In this document: positions 8,582-18,439 of the stretch, piece after piece
How positions within the stretch are numbered: position 1 is the stretch's first letter
Layout of the letters: each line of letters begins with the position of its first letter
Assembly: GCA_002842135.1 (NCBI GenBank)
Contig: PHCD01000006.1
Span: 1-33,037, forward strand
DNA: 33,037 nt
Reading direction: 5' to 3'
Origin: Betaproteobacteria bacterium HGW-Betaproteobacteria-8
GTDB lineage: Bacteria; Pseudomonadota; Gammaproteobacteria; Burkholderiales; Methylophilaceae
Notes under the pieces: model-generated
Told to the model about the DNA's origin: nothing
The model's input: the letters and a program-made list of their open reading frames with translations, nothing else
Databases searched by the model: none
Made by a program: the position numbers and the translations under genes

Positions 8582-8646
8582 GCAAGCACGGGTCTTAATC
8601 TCGAGCTTGCATCCTGATAAGACCTGTAAAATTTTGGGTTCTTATC
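8582..8646 (+). promoter_or_regulatory. Candidate structured RNA switch (pseudoknot / start-codon-occluding hairpin)
   Basis: Three pairings can be drawn. P1 is a perfect 6-bp stem, 8582-8587 with 8605-8610. P2 is a 9-bp stem with one G-U pair, 8589-8597 with 8618-8626; its 5' strand lies in the loop of P1, so P1 and P2 together form an H-type pseudoknot. P3 pairs 8616-8624 with 8637-8646 (one bulge), reusing the 3' strand of P2, so P2 and P3 exclude each other. P3 covers the only GGG upstream of the transporter ATG at 8649 and ends 2 bases before it. No T-run follows P3. This layout suits translational control. I do not recognise a known riboswitch class. Confidence 0.5.
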
Positions 8647-8648
8647 AA

Positions 8649-9572
8649 ATGTACAATTTTCCAATTCGAGTTCTCCTCACCCGTCTTCAGTTGGCGGGTG
8701 TTGTGCTTGCGCTGATTTCTGCAATCGGGTTTTCTGCCAAGGCGATCTTTGTCAAACTGGCTTATGGTTATGCGGTTGATGCCGTTACCTTGCTGGCATT
8801 ACGCATGGCCTTTTCCGTACCATTTTTTCTCGTTGCCGCTTTATATGCAGGCAGTCGCCAGTCAGGTCAAAGCCTGCTGTTTAAAGACTGGGTTTCTGTC
8901 GCAGCGCTCGGCCTTATTGGATATTACCTTGCCAGCTTCCTGGATTTTCTCGGGTTGCAATTCATCAGCGCCGGTCTGGAGCGCCTGATCCTGTTTTTGT
9001 ATCCAACCATGGTTGTGTTGATTTCGGCACTTGTATTTCGCAAGAAAGTTGGCAAGAAAACAATGCTGGCTTTGTTCGTCAGTTATGCAGGTATAGCCAT
9101 GGTATTTCTGCATGATGTCAGGATTGAACAGGATGGGATATTGCCAGGATCGGTGCTGGTCTTTTCCAGCGCATTGGCATATGCGATTTACTTGGTTGGC
9201 GCCGGACATACGATTGCCAAAGTCGGCGCAACAAGATTTACCGCTTATGCGATGACGGTTGCTTGCATGGCTGCATTGTTGCAGTTTGTCCTGACACATC
9301 CCATTGCCGGGCTTAAGCAGCCTTTTGAGGTTTATGGGCTCAGTTTTGCCATGGCAATTTTTTCTACGGTGCTGCCGGCGTTTACATTGGGAGCCGCCAT
9401 GCGCCGGATCGGGACTATGCACACCTCGATGATAGGTGCGATTGGCCCTGTCGTAACGATTTACCTGGCTTATCTGTTCCTGGGTGAGTTGCTTTCCGCG
9501 ACCCAATTGGCGGGTTCGGTGCTGGTGGTGGCCGGGGTTCTGATGATCAGCCTGAAAAGCCAGAAAGGTTGA
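8649..9572 (+). CDS. EamA/DMT family transporter
   Basis: A 307-residue protein with about ten hydrophobic segments in two similar halves, the EamA (DUF6) arrangement of the drug/metabolite transporter superfamily. The first half carries SAIGFSAKAIFVKLAY and the end of the second half VTIYLAYLFLGELLSATQLAG, both typical. Such proteins usually export amino acids or other metabolites, and some (YddG) export aromatic amino acids; the substrate here is not known. I chose the ATG at 8649 rather than the TTG at 8607, because the extra residues lie inside the structured leader and are not transporter-like. It ends 3 bases before the converging prmC. A Phe/Trp-rich small ORF upstream hints at, but does not prove, an aromatic substrate. 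Confidence 0.88.
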   Translation: MYNFPIRVLLTRLQLAGVVLALISAIGFSAKAIFVKLAYGYAVDAVTLLALRMAFSVPFFLVAALYAGSRQSGQSLLFKDWVSVAALGLIGYYLASFLDFLGLQFISAGLERLILFLYPTMVVLISALVFRKKVGKKTMLALFVSYAGIAMVFLHDVRIEQDGILPGSVLVFSSALAYAIYLVGAGHTIAKVGATRFTAYAMTVACMAALLQFVLTHPIAGLKQPFEVYGLSFAMAIFSTVLPAFTLGAAMRRIGTMHTSMIGAIGPVVTIYLAYLFLGELLSATQLAGSVLVVAGVLMISLKSQKG

Positions 9573-9575
9573 GTA

Positions 9576-10427
9576 TCAGCAGGAGAACTGACCAAAACTT
9601 ACGCGCGTAATTTGCGCCAGGTCCTGGCTGTGAGCAATTTCAAGGAAGTGATGTTGTTGTAGCAGTTCCGCGACCGCTGTTGCTTGGTCATAGCCATGCT
9701 CCAGCAGCAACCAGCCGCCTTGATTGAGATGTTCTACGGCGGAGGTAATAATCCGCCGGATGTCGTCCAGTCCGTCGCTACCGGAAGCCAATGCGCTCAT
9801 TGGTTCAAAACGCAAATCGCCTTGCGTGAGATGCGGGTCGGTTTTTGCGATGTAAGGAGGATTGCTGACGATGACATCATACTTTTCGGCAGCCAGGCTG
9901 GAGAACCAGTCGCTTTGCAAGAAGTGTACGTTCTTGATACCTAGCTTGATTGAATTGCTGACGGCAATTTCCAGGGCTGCAGCTGAGAAGTCAACTGCAG
10001 TGACTTCGGCCTGTGGCCGCAAGTTGGCAAGGGCCAAGGCGATGGCGCCTGTGCCTGTACCCAGATCCAGAACCTCGCAAGACTGGTTGAGCGGGATCTT
10101 TGCAAGCGCTGTTTCAACCAGCGTTTCCGTATCCGGTCTCGGTATCAGTGTGCTTGGGTTGACGGCAAGGTCCAATCCGTAGAACTCGCGATGCCCCAGA
10201 ATGTAGGCAATCGGTTCGCCATTCAGGCGGCGTTGCAGTTTGGACTGGAAGGCTTGGGCGCTGGTGTTCTCAAGGGTGTCTTCCTCGTGTGTCAGCAACC
10301 ATGCATGGCTGACGCCAAGCGTTTCCTGCAATAGCAGCCGGGCTTCCAGGCGGGCTTCGCGCATATCCAGCGCGAGCGTTTCAGCCAGTAATCGCTGCGC
10401 TTCGGTTAGCCGCGCACGGAGGGTCAT
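9576..10427 (-). CDS. prmC: Release factor glutamine N5-methyltransferase PrmC
   Basis: A 283-residue SAM-dependent methyltransferase that methylates the Gln of the GGQ motif in peptide release factors RF1 and RF2. The SAM-binding loop [15 protein letters not shown] is near residues 119-133. The catalytic NPPY motif is at 189-192 (VSNPPYIAK), and [11 protein letters not shown] is the conserved lead-in. Its start overlaps the end of prfA by 4 bases, so enzyme and substrate are translationally coupled. Gene order hemA-prfA-prmC is classic for proteobacteria. Confidence 0.95.
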   Translation of the reverse strand: MTLRARLTEAQRLLAETLALDMREARLEARLLLQETLGVSHAWLLTHEEDTLENTSAQAFQSKLQRRLNGEPIAYILGHREFYGLDLAVNPSTLIPRPDTETLVETALAKIPLNQSCEVLDLGTGTGAIALALANLRPQAEVTAVDFSAAALEIAVSNSIKLGIKNVHFLQSDWFSSLAAEKYDVIVSNPPYIAKTDPHLTQGDLRFEPMSALASGSDGLDDIRRIITSAVEHLNQGGWLLLEHGYDQATAVAELLQQHHFLEIAHSQDLAQITRVSFGQFSC

Positions 10428-11503
10428 TCTTCGCCAAGCGATGTCAGCAGGTCGGTCTGGTGTTCGGCGGAGAGCGCGTTGATCAATTCATCCATATCGC
10501 CCTCGGTAATTGCATCGATTTTGTAGAGCGTCAGGTTGATGCGGTGATCGGTAATGCGACCCTGTGGGTAGTTGTAGGTGCGGATGCGCTCGGAGCGGTC
10601 GCCGGAACCGATCAGCGACTTGCGTTCGCTGGCGATCCTGGATTGCTGCTCATTGACCTGCGCGGCCTTGATGCGTGCTGCTAGCACGCTCATGGCCTGT
10701 GCCTTGTTCTTGTGCTGACTGCGGTCGTCCTGGCATTCGACGACGATGCCGGTGGGCAGGTGAGTAATACGCACGGCAGAATCGGTCTTGTTGATGTGCT
10801 GCCCCCCTGCGCCTGAAGCGCGATAGGTGTCGATGCGGATATCGGCCGGGTTGATGGTGACGTCGCTGACTTCATCGGCTTCCGGCAGCACGGCAACGGT
10901 GCAGGCGGAGGTGTGGATGCGGCCTTGGGTTTCGGTATCCGGCACCCGCTGTACCCGGTGGCCGCCGGACTCGAACTTGAGCTTGGAATAGGCGCCCTGG
11001 CCGATGATCTTGGCGATGATTTCTTTGTAGCCGCCAAGTTCGGATTCGTTTGCCGAGACTACTTCGACCTTCCAGCGTTGACGCTCGGCGTAACGCGAAT
11101 ACATGCGGAACAGGTCGCCGGCAAACAGTGCAGACTCATCGCCGCCGGTACCTGCGCGGATTTCGAGAAAGATGTTGCGCTCATCGTTCGGGTCTTTCGG
11201 TAACAGCAGTTTCTGCAGTTCCGCTTCAACCGTTTCCAGTCTGGCTTTCCCGGTTTCGATTTCCTCCTGCGCGAATTCTTTCATCTCCGGGTCGGAGAGC
11301 ATTTTCTGGGCTTCGGCAATGTCGGCTTCGCCCTGTTCATACGCGTGATATTGCTCGACGATGGGTGTGATCTCAGCATGTTCCTGCGACAGTTTGCGGA
11401 AATTATCCATATCGGCAGTGGCATTTTCGCTACTCAGCAAGCGATTCAATTCATCAAGGCGCTCGCTCAGGTTGGCGAGTTTTTTCAGCATGGAGGGTTT
11501 CAT
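10424..11503 (-). CDS. prfA: Peptide chain release factor 1
   Basis: RF1 reads UAA and UAG stop codons in the ribosomal A site and triggers release of the finished protein. The 359-residue protein has the GGQ motif at residues 233-235 ([15 protein letters not shown]), whose Gln is the target of PrmC. The codon-recognition tripeptide is PDT at 188-190, fitting the P-x-T pattern that marks RF1 rather than RF2 (SPF). The N-terminal third is the helical domain 1. It lies 30 bases downstream of hemA and overlaps prmC by 4 bases. Confidence 0.96.
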   Translation of the reverse strand: MKPSMLKKLANLSERLDELNRLLSSENATADMDNFRKLSQEHAEITPIVEQYHAYEQGEADIAEAQKMLSDPEMKEFAQEEIETGKARLETVEAELQKLLLPKDPNDERNIFLEIRAGTGGDESALFAGDLFRMYSRYAERQRWKVEVVSANESELGGYKEIIAKIIGQGAYSKLKFESGGHRVQRVPDTETQGRIHTSACTVAVLPEADEVSDVTINPADIRIDTYRASGAGGQHINKTDSAVRITHLPTGIVVECQDDRSQHKNKAQAMSVLAARIKAAQVNEQQSRIASERKSLIGSGDRSERIRTYNYPQGRITDHRINLTLYKIDAITEGDMDELINALSAEHQTDLLTSLGEE

Positions 11504-11533
11504 AGGATTGCTAACAATATTATTCCGGCAAAG

Positions 11534-12790
11534 TTATTCTGGGATCTGGTAGAGCTGGCGCAACACCGATTCGAGGTGTTCGCGATCATTGCCATGGGCA
11601 TGGTTGAGGGCATGGCTGGGGCCATGCAGGAGTTTGTTGGTCAGTGCGCTGCTGAGCGACTCCAGTACCGCGGCCGGATTCTCCCCACGTGCCAGCAGTT
11701 TCTGCGCCTTGTCCAGTTCATTGCGGCGGTATTGCTCGGCCTGGTCGCGTAAGGCACGGATGGTCGGTACGGCGTCGCGCGTCTTCAGCCATTGCATGAA
11801 ATTCTGTACGCGCATGTCGATGATGGTCTCGGCTTCGGCTGCGGCTTCCTGGCGGTTGCCCAGGCCTTCCTGCACGACCTGCGCGAGATCATCGACCGTG
11901 TAGAGGTAAACATCGTCCAGTTCGCCCGCTTCCGGTTCGATATCGCGCGGTACGGCGAGATCCACCATGAAAATCGGCCGGTGTTTGCGCGCCTTGATGG
12001 CACGTTCGACCATGCCGAGCCCGACGATGGGTAATTGGCTGGCAGTGGAGGTGATGACGATGTCGAACTCTGCCAGCCGCTCAGGTATTTCGGCGAGCAG
12101 GATGGCCTGACCGCCAACCCGTTCTGCCAGTTGATTGCCTCGATCCAGCGTGCGGTTGGCGATGGTGATGCTGCCGGGCTTTTGTGCGACGAAATGTTCT
12201 GCGCAAAGCTCGATCATTTCGCCGGCGCCGATGAACAGTACATTGAGGCCCTCGAGTTTGCCGTAGATGCGCTGTGCCAGACGGACTGCGGCGGCGGCCA
12301 TCGATATCGAACTGGCACCGATGTCGGTGTTGGTACGCACTTCTTTCGCCACGGCAAATGTGCGCTGGAACAGCTTGTGCAGCAAGGTGCCCAGGGTGCC
12401 GGCGCTTTCGGCGATCTTTACCGCCTGTTTCATCTGGCCGAGTATCTGCGGCTCGCCCAATACCATGGAGTCCAGTCCAGAGGCGACGCGGAAGGTATGT
12501 TTGACGGCGTCCTGCTGCGGCAGGGTGTAGGTGTAGGGCTGGATGTTCTGCGGATTCAGCTTGTGGTATTTGGCCAGCCACTCCAGTGCACGTTCTGGCT
12601 CATCGGTATTGCAATAGAGTTCGGTGCGGTTGCAGGTTGAGAGGATGGCGGCCTCTTTCACGCCATAGCCGGCATCGCGCGCTGTGAGTTCGCGCAAAGC
12701 CTCTCCCAGATGCTCGTTCTGGAAAGCAACATGTTCGCGAATGGAAATAGGAGCGGTGTTGTGATTTACGCCGACAGTGAATAAGTGCAT
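11534..12790 (-). CDS. hemA: Glutamyl-tRNA reductase
   Basis: HemA reduces glutamyl-tRNA(Glu) with NADPH to glutamate-1-semialdehyde, the first committed step of tetrapyrrole synthesis by the C5 route. The 418-residue protein begins [19 protein letters not shown], standard for the family. The catalytic Cys is residue 53 in [10 protein letters not shown]. The NADPH-binding region has [13 protein letters not shown], and the C-terminal dimerisation helix is present. hemB, two steps later in the pathway, is encoded about 7.5 kb away in this window. It is divergent from rpe across a 116-base gap and is followed by prfA and prmC. Confidence 0.96.
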   Translation of the reverse strand: MHLFTVGVNHNTAPISIREHVAFQNEHLGEALRELTARDAGYGVKEAAILSTCNRTELYCNTDEPERALEWLAKYHKLNPQNIQPYTYTLPQQDAVKHTFRVASGLDSMVLGEPQILGQMKQAVKIAESAGTLGTLLHKLFQRTFAVAKEVRTNTDIGASSISMAAAAVRLAQRIYGKLEGLNVLFIGAGEMIELCAEHFVAQKPGSITIANRTLDRGNQLAERVGGQAILLAEIPERLAEFDIVITSTASQLPIVGLGMVERAIKARKHRPIFMVDLAVPRDIEPEAGELDDVYLYTVDDLAQVVQEGLGNRQEAAAEAETIIDMRVQNFMQWLKTRDAVPTIRALRDQAEQYRRNELDKAQKLLARGENPAAVLESLSSALTNKLLHGPSHALNHAHGNDREHLESVLRQLYQIPE

Positions 12791-12906
12791 TCCGTAATTT
12801 TCCTGTATCGCTCATTCTTAAGCAACACAAACAACGCATTACCGTAGTTTTTGTGCACCTTTACGGTTAAAATGCCGTTTTATTCGTAAACTTAGAATTC
12901 ATTATC

Positions 12907-13605
12907 ATGGCTAAACAATTCAGAATCGCTCCAAGTATCCTTTCCGCCAACTTTGCCAAGCTGGGTCAGGAAATTACTGACGTGATCACTTCCGGTACGG
13001 ATATCGTCCACTTTGACGTGATGGATAACCACTACGTCCCGAATCTGACCATTGGTCCATTGGTCTGTGAGGCGATTCGTCCGGTGACGGATGCCATCAT
13101 CGACGTGCATCTGATGGTCAAGCCAGTCGATCGCATCATTCCTGATTTTGCCAAGGCCGGCGCTAACATTATCACCTTCCACCCGGAAGCTTCCGAGCAT
13201 ATCGAGCGCAGCCTTTCACTGGTGCGCGATCATGGCTGCAAATCCGGTCTGGTATTCAATCCGGCTACGCCATTGAGCTACCTGGATTACGTCATGGACA
13301 AGGTCGACATGATACTGTTGATGTCGGTTAACCCCGGTTTCGGTGGCCAGAAGTTCATTCCTGGCACACTGGACAAGCTGAAGGAAGCGCGCGCCAGAAT
13401 CGATGCCTACACTCAGAAGACCGGCCGTGAAATCTGGCTGGAAGTGGATGGCGGCGTCAATGCGGCCAATATTGCTGAAATCGCACGTGCCGGCGCAGAT
13501 ACTTTTGTAGCGGGTTCTGCCATTTTTGGTGCGGGCAAGGATACCGATCCGAACCGTTATGACACCGTCGTTGGTGCATTGCGTGCCGAGCTGGCTAAAG
13601 TCTAG
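12907..13605 (+). CDS. rpe: Ribulose-phosphate 3-epimerase
   Basis: Rpe interconverts D-ribulose 5-phosphate and D-xylulose 5-phosphate in the pentose phosphate or Calvin cycle. The 232-residue TIM-barrel protein has all family motifs: [14 protein letters not shown] at the N-terminus, [17 protein letters not shown] with catalytic Asp and His, [24 protein letters not shown], and the closing EVDGGVN and AGSAIFG phosphate-binding turns. In many beta- and gammaproteobacteria rpe is followed by gph and then trpE. Here gph is absent and the trp leader follows directly. A 6-bp inverted repeat (13592-13597 with 13603-13608) spans the stop codon but lacks a T-run. Confidence 0.95.
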   Translation: MAKQFRIAPSILSANFAKLGQEITDVITSGTDIVHFDVMDNHYVPNLTIGPLVCEAIRPVTDAIIDVHLMVKPVDRIIPDFAKAGANIITFHPEASEHIERSLSLVRDHGCKSGLVFNPATPLSYLDYVMDKVDMILLMSVNPGFGGQKFIPGTLDKLKEARARIDAYTQKTGREIWLEVDGGVNAANIAEIARAGADTFVAGSAIFGAGKDTDPNRYDTVVGALRAELAKV

Positions 13606-13630
13606 CCAACAAACTGAAATCATCAATCAC

Positions 13631-13681
13631 ATGAATCTCAAATATACAAATTGGCGATGGTGGAACTTATCTAGAGTATAG
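13631..13681 (+). CDS. trpL: Tryptophan operon leader peptide (16 residues, three Trp)
   Basis: A 17-codon ORF encoding MNLKYTNWRWWNLSRV sits in the 136-base gap between rpe and trpE. Trp occupies positions 8, 10 and 11, i.e. three of sixteen residues, directly upstream of anthranilate synthase. This is the classic sign of an attenuation leader whose translation senses charged tRNA(Trp). The Trp codons (13652-13663) overlap a region that can pair imperfectly with GTTCAC at 13686-13691. No strong Shine-Dalgarno sequence is visible. Family knowledge makes trpL the obvious reading; expression is not shown. Confidence 0.8.
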   Translation: MNLKYTNWRWWNLSRV

Positions 13682-13691
13682 AGCCGTTCAC

Positions 13692-13712
13692 GTGGCGGGT
13701 TCGTCTCGTCAC
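13692..13712 (+). promoter_or_regulatory. Candidate trp attenuator hairpin
   Basis: An 8-bp stem (13692-13699 with 13705-13712, two G-U pairs) with a 5-base loop follows the leader peptide stop by 10 bases and lies 29 bases before the trpE start. Stop-to-hairpin spacing suits ribosome-controlled attenuation. No T-run follows the stem, so termination may need Rho, or control may act on translation of trpE. Confidence 0.5.
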
Positions 13713-13741
13713 AATCGCATGAATTTAATGTTAGGGATTTT

Positions 13742-15229
13742 ATGTTGCAAATGATGAATCAATCTGAATTTAAGGCCTTGGCTGACCAGGGCTTTAATCG
13801 TATTCCTCTGGTCACTGAAACCTTTGCTGACCTTGATACGCCGCTTTCGCTCTACCTCAAGCTTGCCAATCAGCCTTACTCCTACCTGCTGGAGTCCGTC
13901 CAGGGCGGCGAGCGCTTCGGTCGTTACTCGATTATCGGCCTGCCAGCCAGGACAAGGATTGTCGCTCGCGGCCGGAATGTCGAAGTGATCGATAATGCCC
14001 AGGTCATTGAATCCTTTACGGACGTTAATCCGCTGGATTTTGTCAAAAGTTACCAGTCCAGATTCAAGACACCACCCTATGACGGTCTGCCCAGATTTAC
14101 CGGCGGCCTGGCGGGCTATTTTGGTTATGAAACTGTACGCTATATAGAACGCCGTTTGGCGGCAACGCAAAAACCTGATCTGCTTGATGTGCCGGATGTC
14201 CTGCTGCTGGTTTCCGAGGAACTGGCAGTGGTCGACAATCTCTCCGGCAAACTCTACTTTATTGTCTACGCTGACCCCGGCCGGCCAGATGCCTATGAGG
14301 CAGCCAAAGCCAGGCTGCAGGAATTGATCCGTCTGTTGCGTAAGCCGGTTACCGTGCCGGAGTGCCTGCCGCTGGAGAAGACCGTAGCAACTTCCGAATT
14401 CGGCGAGGCCGGCTTCAAGGCAGCAGTGGAAAAAGCCAAGCAATACATCTTTGATGGCGACATCATGCAGGTGGTGCTGTCGCAGCGTATGGCGCAGGCC
14501 TTCACTGCGCCGCCATTGTCGCTGTATCGCGCGTTGCGCAGCCTTAACCCTTCGCCTTACATGTTCTATTACGACATGGGTGACCATCATGTGGTCGGTG
14601 CCTCGCCGGAGATTCTGGTGCGGCTGGAAGGTGACACCGTGACCGCCAGGCCCATCGCCGGCACCCGTCCGCGCGGACAGACGCGCGAGCAGGATATCGC
14701 GCTGGCGGAAGAGTTGCTGGCCGACCCGAAAGAGCGTGCCGAGCATGTGCAGTTGATGGATCTTGGCCGCAATGATGTCGGCCGCGTCGCGCAGACCGGA
14801 TCCGTGAAGGTCACCGACAGCATGGTGATCGAACGCTACTCGCACGTCATGCATATCGTTTCCAACGTCGAGGGCAAACTCAAGCCCGGCATGGATGCGG
14901 TTGATGTGCTGAAAGCGACCTTCCCGGCCGGCACCGTCAGTGGCGCGCCCAAGGTACGCGCGATGGAGATCATCGATGAGCTGGAACCTTCGAAGCGCGG
15001 CATTTATGCCGGCGCTGTCGGCTATCTGGGTTTCAATGGCGATATGGATGTCGCCATCGCCATTCGCACCGGTGTCATCAAGGACAAGATTCTCTATTCC
15101 CAGGCCGGTGCCGGTATTGTGGCGGATTCCGTGCCGGACAATGAATGGATAGAGACACAAAACAAGGCCCGCGCTGTGCTGCGTGCGGCAGAAATGGTAC
15201 TGGCGGGGCTCGATAGCAGTGACTGCTAA
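13742..15229 (+). CDS. trpE: Anthranilate synthase component I
   Basis: TrpE converts chorismate to anthranilate, using ammonia supplied by TrpG, and is normally inhibited by tryptophan. The 495-residue protein has the N-terminal regulatory element [19 protein letters not shown] (Trp-binding region) and the chorismate-binding core: [33 protein letters not shown] and [17 protein letters not shown] used the ATG at 13742 because AGGGA at 13733-13737 is well placed for it; homologous proteins usually begin closer to the later ATG at 13754 (MNQSEFKAL), so the first four residues are uncertain. It follows the trpL leader and is overlapped at its end by the GGDEF/EAL gene. Confidence 0.96.
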   Translation: MLQMMNQSEFKALADQGFNRIPLVTETFADLDTPLSLYLKLANQPYSYLLESVQGGERFGRYSIIGLPARTRIVARGRNVEVIDNAQVIESFTDVNPLDFVKSYQSRFKTPPYDGLPRFTGGLAGYFGYETVRYIERRLAATQKPDLLDVPDVLLLVSEELAVVDNLSGKLYFIVYADPGRPDAYEAAKARLQELIRLLRKPVTVPECLPLEKTVATSEFGEAGFKAAVEKAKQYIFDGDIMQVVLSQRMAQAFTAPPLSLYRALRSLNPSPYMFYYDMGDHHVVGASPEILVRLEGDTVTARPIAGTRPRGQTREQDIALAEELLADPKERAEHVQLMDLGRNDVGRVAQTGSVKVTDSMVIERYSHVMHIVSNVEGKLKPGMDAVDVLKATFPAGTVSGAPKVRAMEIIDELEPSKRGIYAGAVGYLGFNGDMDVAIAIRTGVIKDKILYSQAGAGIVADSVPDNEWIETQNKARAVLRAAEMVLAGLDSSDC

Positions 15230-17846
15230 CACCGTCAGCATGCCTGTCATGTTGGGGCGCATGCTGATTGTGTTTCTTGCTTATTTTGCGACAGGTAAGC
15301 TGGGCCTGCTGATCCCATATGTCAGCTCTCATATCGCGCTGATCTGGCTACCTTCCGGCATTGCCGTTGCTGCCATCCTGCGCTGGGGTTATAGCAGCCT
15401 GATCCCTGTTTATTTTGCCTCCCTAGCAGTGAATCTTTCTAGCGGCCTCCCGCTTGCGCTGGCGGCGCAGGTTTCTATAGGCAATCCGCTTGGGCCGCTG
15501 GTGGCAGCCAGTTTGCTGCAACACTTTAAATTCCAGTGCGCGCTGGATCATCTGCGCGATATCTTTTTACTGCTGGTTGCGGTGGCTACCGGTATGTTGA
15601 TTTCAGCAAGTAGCGGGGTGTTGGCACTGATTGTGGGGGGCATCGTCGGCGAAGCCGAAGTGCTGCAGGCCTGGCTCATCTGGTGGCTGGGGGATTCTGT
15701 TGGTGCCTTGCTGATATTGCCCTTGCTACTGAACCTGGGGAAAAAAGAGGCCGGCCTGTTCCGTCAGTATCGTGCAAGAATCCTTTTTTGTTTCGTACTG
15801 TTTGCTTTGCTGGATTGGTATATATTCGAGTATCTGGCACAGACCGGCCAGTTCATCTGGTTTTCCTTTGTGCTGCTGCCGCTGGTGATATGGGCTGCCA
15901 TGCGTTTTGGCATTACGGGTGCATCTACCGTGATTCTGGGCTTGTCATTGATCGGGGTATGGTCAACCGCACATGAGCGTGGCCTTTTCTACCATGCCGA
16001 TATGCACCAGAGTATCTTTTCCCTCTGGATATTCATGGCGACCATGATGGTGATGGCCCTGATGGTGACAGTCCTGCAGGCCAGGCACCAGTTCAGCGAG
16101 AAGGCGTTGCGTGACAGCGAGAGCAAGCTGCGCGGCATGATCAACGGCGCGCTGGATGCCATCGTCACCATTGACCAGTATGCTCATATTGTCGAGTTTA
16201 ATCCGGCTGCCGAGCATATTTTCGGCTACAGGCGTGATGCCGTGCTCGGGCGTAACCTTGCCGAGGTTATTATTCCTCCTGCCATGCGCAAGGCGCATCT
16301 TGATGGTCATGAGCACTTCGTCAAAACCCGGCTGCAGAAGATGTTCGGGCGGCGTCTGGAATTGACTGCCATGCGCTCAGATGGCTCGGAGTTCCCGATC
16401 GAGTTGACCATTACTGCTCTGAGCGATCAGGGTTTGCCCTTTGTTACCGGTTTCATCCGGGATATTACGGAAAAGAAGCGTGCCGAACAGGATATCCGCA
16501 ATCTGGCGTTTTTTGATGCGCTGACCGGCCTGCCCAATCGACGGCTGTTGGTCGACCGGTTGCAGCAGGCACTGGCGAGTTCCATGCGTACACGGAAGTA
16601 TGGGGCGGTCATCTTCATTGACCTGGATAATTTCAAGATCATCAATGATTCCCGTGGTCATGATTATGGAGACCTGCTGCTGGTGGAAGTCGCACGCAGG
16701 CTGCGTGAATGCGTGCGTGCCGAAGATACGGTAGCGCGTTTGAGTGGCGACGAGTTCGTGATTATTCTTGAAGAACTGGCGGCCAGTGTTGAGCATTCAG
16801 TGATTGAAACGCGTATGGTTGGCGAGAAGATTCTCCATGTGGTGAATCAGCCTTATCGAATCAAGGAAGTCGAATATCACAATAGTTGCAGTATCGGCAT
16901 CAGCCTTTTTGTGGGCAACGAGGTCGGGGTGGATGAATTGCTGAAACGATCGGATACCGCCATGTATCAGGCCAAGGCAGCCGGGCGCAATAACCTGAAG
17001 TTCCATGACCCGCAGATGCAGGAAGCGCTGGAAAAGCGTATTGAAATGGAGTCTCAGCTGAGAGTGGCTTTGCTCAAGCAGCAATTCCAGGTGTGCTATC
17101 AGCCGCAGGTCGACGATATGCGTTGTGTGTTTGGTGCCGAGGTGCTGTTGCGCTGGAATCATCCGCAGCATGGTTTGCTGTCACCGACCGAGTTCATCAC
17201 GACAGCTGAAGAGAGCGGCCTGATTGTGGCAATCGGCCACTGGGTCATGTTCCATGCTTGTCTGCAATTGAAAGCTTGGGAGAGCAACGAAAATACCAAG
17301 GATATCCAGTTGGCGGTTAATGTCAGTGCGCGCCAGTTCCGGCAGCCGAATTTTGTCGAGGAAATCAAACACATCCTCACGCAGACGGACGCTGATCCTA
17401 ATCTGCTCAAGTTGGAGCTGACCGAAAGCGTGGTGCTGGATAACGTCAGCGATGCGATTGTAAAAATGGATGAGCTGCGTAAGCTGGGTGTCAGGTTTGC
17501 CATGGATGATTTTGGTACCGGCTATTCCTCGCTGGCTTACCTGAAGCAGTTGCCGTTGTCGCAGGTCAAGATAGATCAGTCGTTCGTGCGTGATATTGCG
17601 ACCGATCCCAACGATGCTGCCATAGTACAGACTATCGTCGCCATGAGCGGCACGCTTGGCTTGAACGTCATCGCAGAAGGCGTTGAGACGGAAGCGCAGT
17701 TTGGGATGCTGCGGCAGTATGGATGCAAGCAATTTCAGGGATACCTGTTCGGTCAACCGCTGATGCTGGCTGAACTGGAAAAAATTCTTGGTACTGATAA
17801 CCTTTTGTTTAATGCTGATTACAGCGAAAATAGCGACTTGCGTTAA
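15219..17846 (+). CDS. MASE1-PAS-GGDEF-EAL cyclic-di-GMP signalling protein
   Basis: An 875-residue membrane sensor. Residues 1 to about 285 are hydrophobic with the MASE1 pattern ([20 protein letters not shown] near the start). A PAS domain follows (about 300-425), then a GGDEF domain and an EAL domain. The active-site signature is SGDEF (about 509-513) instead of GGDEF, with a product-inhibition RxxD (RAED) five residues before it. The EAL signature is EVL (641-643), and the metal-binding ELTES, DDFGTG (763-768) and GVETE (E823) motifs are intact. Phosphodiesterase activity is therefore plausible; cyclase activity is possible. The start is uncertain: GTG 15219 overlaps trpE by 11 bases, ATG 15240 is the alternative. 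It lies between trpE and trpG. Confidence 0.9.
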   Translation: MTANTVSMPVMLGRMLIVFLAYFATGKLGLLIPYVSSHIALIWLPSGIAVAAILRWGYSSLIPVYFASLAVNLSSGLPLALAAQVSIGNPLGPLVAASLLQHFKFQCALDHLRDIFLLLVAVATGMLISASSGVLALIVGGIVGEAEVLQAWLIWWLGDSVGALLILPLLLNLGKKEAGLFRQYRARILFCFVLFALLDWYIFEYLAQTGQFIWFSFVLLPLVIWAAMRFGITGASTVILGLSLIGVWSTAHERGLFYHADMHQSIFSLWIFMATMMVMALMVTVLQARHQFSEKALRDSESKLRGMINGALDAIVTIDQYAHIVEFNPAAEHIFGYRRDAVLGRNLAEVIIPPAMRKAHLDGHEHFVKTRLQKMFGRRLELTAMRSDGSEFPIELTITALSDQGLPFVTGFIRDITEKKRAEQDIRNLAFFDALTGLPNRRLLVDRLQQALASSMRTRKYGAVIFIDLDNFKIINDSRGHDYGDLLLVEVARRLRECVRAEDTVARLSGDEFVIILEELAASVEHSVIETRMVGEKILHVVNQPYRIKEVEYHNSCSIGISLFVGNEVGVDELLKRSDTAMYQAKAAGRNNLKFHDPQMQEALEKRIEMESQLRVALLKQQFQVCYQPQVDDMRCVFGAEVLLRWNHPQHGLLSPTEFITTAEESGLIVAIGHWVMFHACLQLKAWESNENTKDIQLAVNVSARQFRQPNFVEEIKHILTQTDADPNLLKLELTESVVLDNVSDAIVKMDELRKLGVRFAMDDFGTGYSSLAYLKQLPLSQVKIDQSFVRDIATDPNDAAIVQTIVAMSGTLGLNVIAEGVETEAQFGMLRQYGCKQFQGYLFGQPLMLAELEKILGTDNLLFNADYSENSDLR

Positions 17847-17872
17847 AGCAGGTTTCATAATAGGTAGCCAAC

Positions 17873-18439
17873 ATGCTTTTGATGATTGATAACTACGATT
17901 CCTTTACCTATAACCTGGTGCAATATCTGGGTGAATTGGGTGAAGACGTGCGCGTGTTCCGTAACGACGAAATTGATTTGGCCAAGGTGGCAGAACTGAA
18001 GCCGGACCATATTGTCATTTCCCCCGGGCCTTGTACGCCGAACGAGGCAGGTATCTCGGTGCCCCTCATACACGAGTTTGCCGGCAAGATCCCCATTCTT
18101 GGCGTTTGCCTGGGTCACCAGAGCATAGGTCAGGCATTTGGGGGACATATTGTGCATGCGAAGCAATTAATGCACGGCAAGACCTCCTTGATTCATCACA
18201 AGGATGTCGGCGTATTCCGCGGTTTGCCCAACCCTTATACGGCGACACGTTACCATTCCCTGGTCATTGAGCGTGAAACCCTGCCAGAATGCCTGGAAAT
18301 CACGGCCTGGACGGATGATGGCGAAATCATGGGGGTGCGCCATAAAACCTTGCCGGTTGAAGGTGTACAGTTCCATCCGGAGTCGGTACTGACCGAATAT
18401 GGTCATGAGCTGCTGAATAATTTTCTGAAGGCTTACTGA
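17873..18439 (+). CDS. trpG: Anthranilate synthase component II (glutamine amidotransferase)
   Basis: TrpG hydrolyses glutamine and passes ammonia to TrpE. The 188-residue class I amidotransferase has the catalytic triad Cys79 (GVCLGHQ), His168 and Glu170 (QFHPES). It opens with [20 protein letters not shown] and has the oxyanion-hole segment [12 protein letters not shown] single such subunit often serves both anthranilate and aminodeoxychorismate synthase (as PabA); no second copy is visible here, so it may be shared. Its stop overlaps the trpD start by one base. The GGDEF/EAL gene ends 26 bases upstream. Confidence 0.95.
   Translation: MLLMIDNYDSFTYNLVQYLGELGEDVRVFRNDEIDLAKVAELKPDHIVISPGPCTPNEAGISVPLIHEFAGKIPILGVCLGHQSIGQAFGGHIVHAKQLMHGKTSLIHHKDVGVFRGLPNPYTATRYHSLVIERETLPECLEITAWTDDGEIMGVRHKTLPVEGVQFHPESVLTEYGHELLNNFLKAY

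Noticed and set aside
8678..8700. 6-bp inverted repeat CACCCG/CGGGTG as a regulatory hairpin
   Set aside because: It lies inside the transporter coding region, has an 11-base loop and no T-run; it may be chance.
8862..9506. 214-residue minus-strand ORF opposite the EamA transporter
   Set aside because: Protein-unlike composition (His, Gln, Arg, Cys-rich); the plus-strand transporter explains the region.
13709..15262. 517-residue minus-strand ORF opposite trpE
   Set aside because: It mirrors the trpE coding frame; composition is rich in His, Gln and Arg without domain motifs, typical of an antisense shadow.
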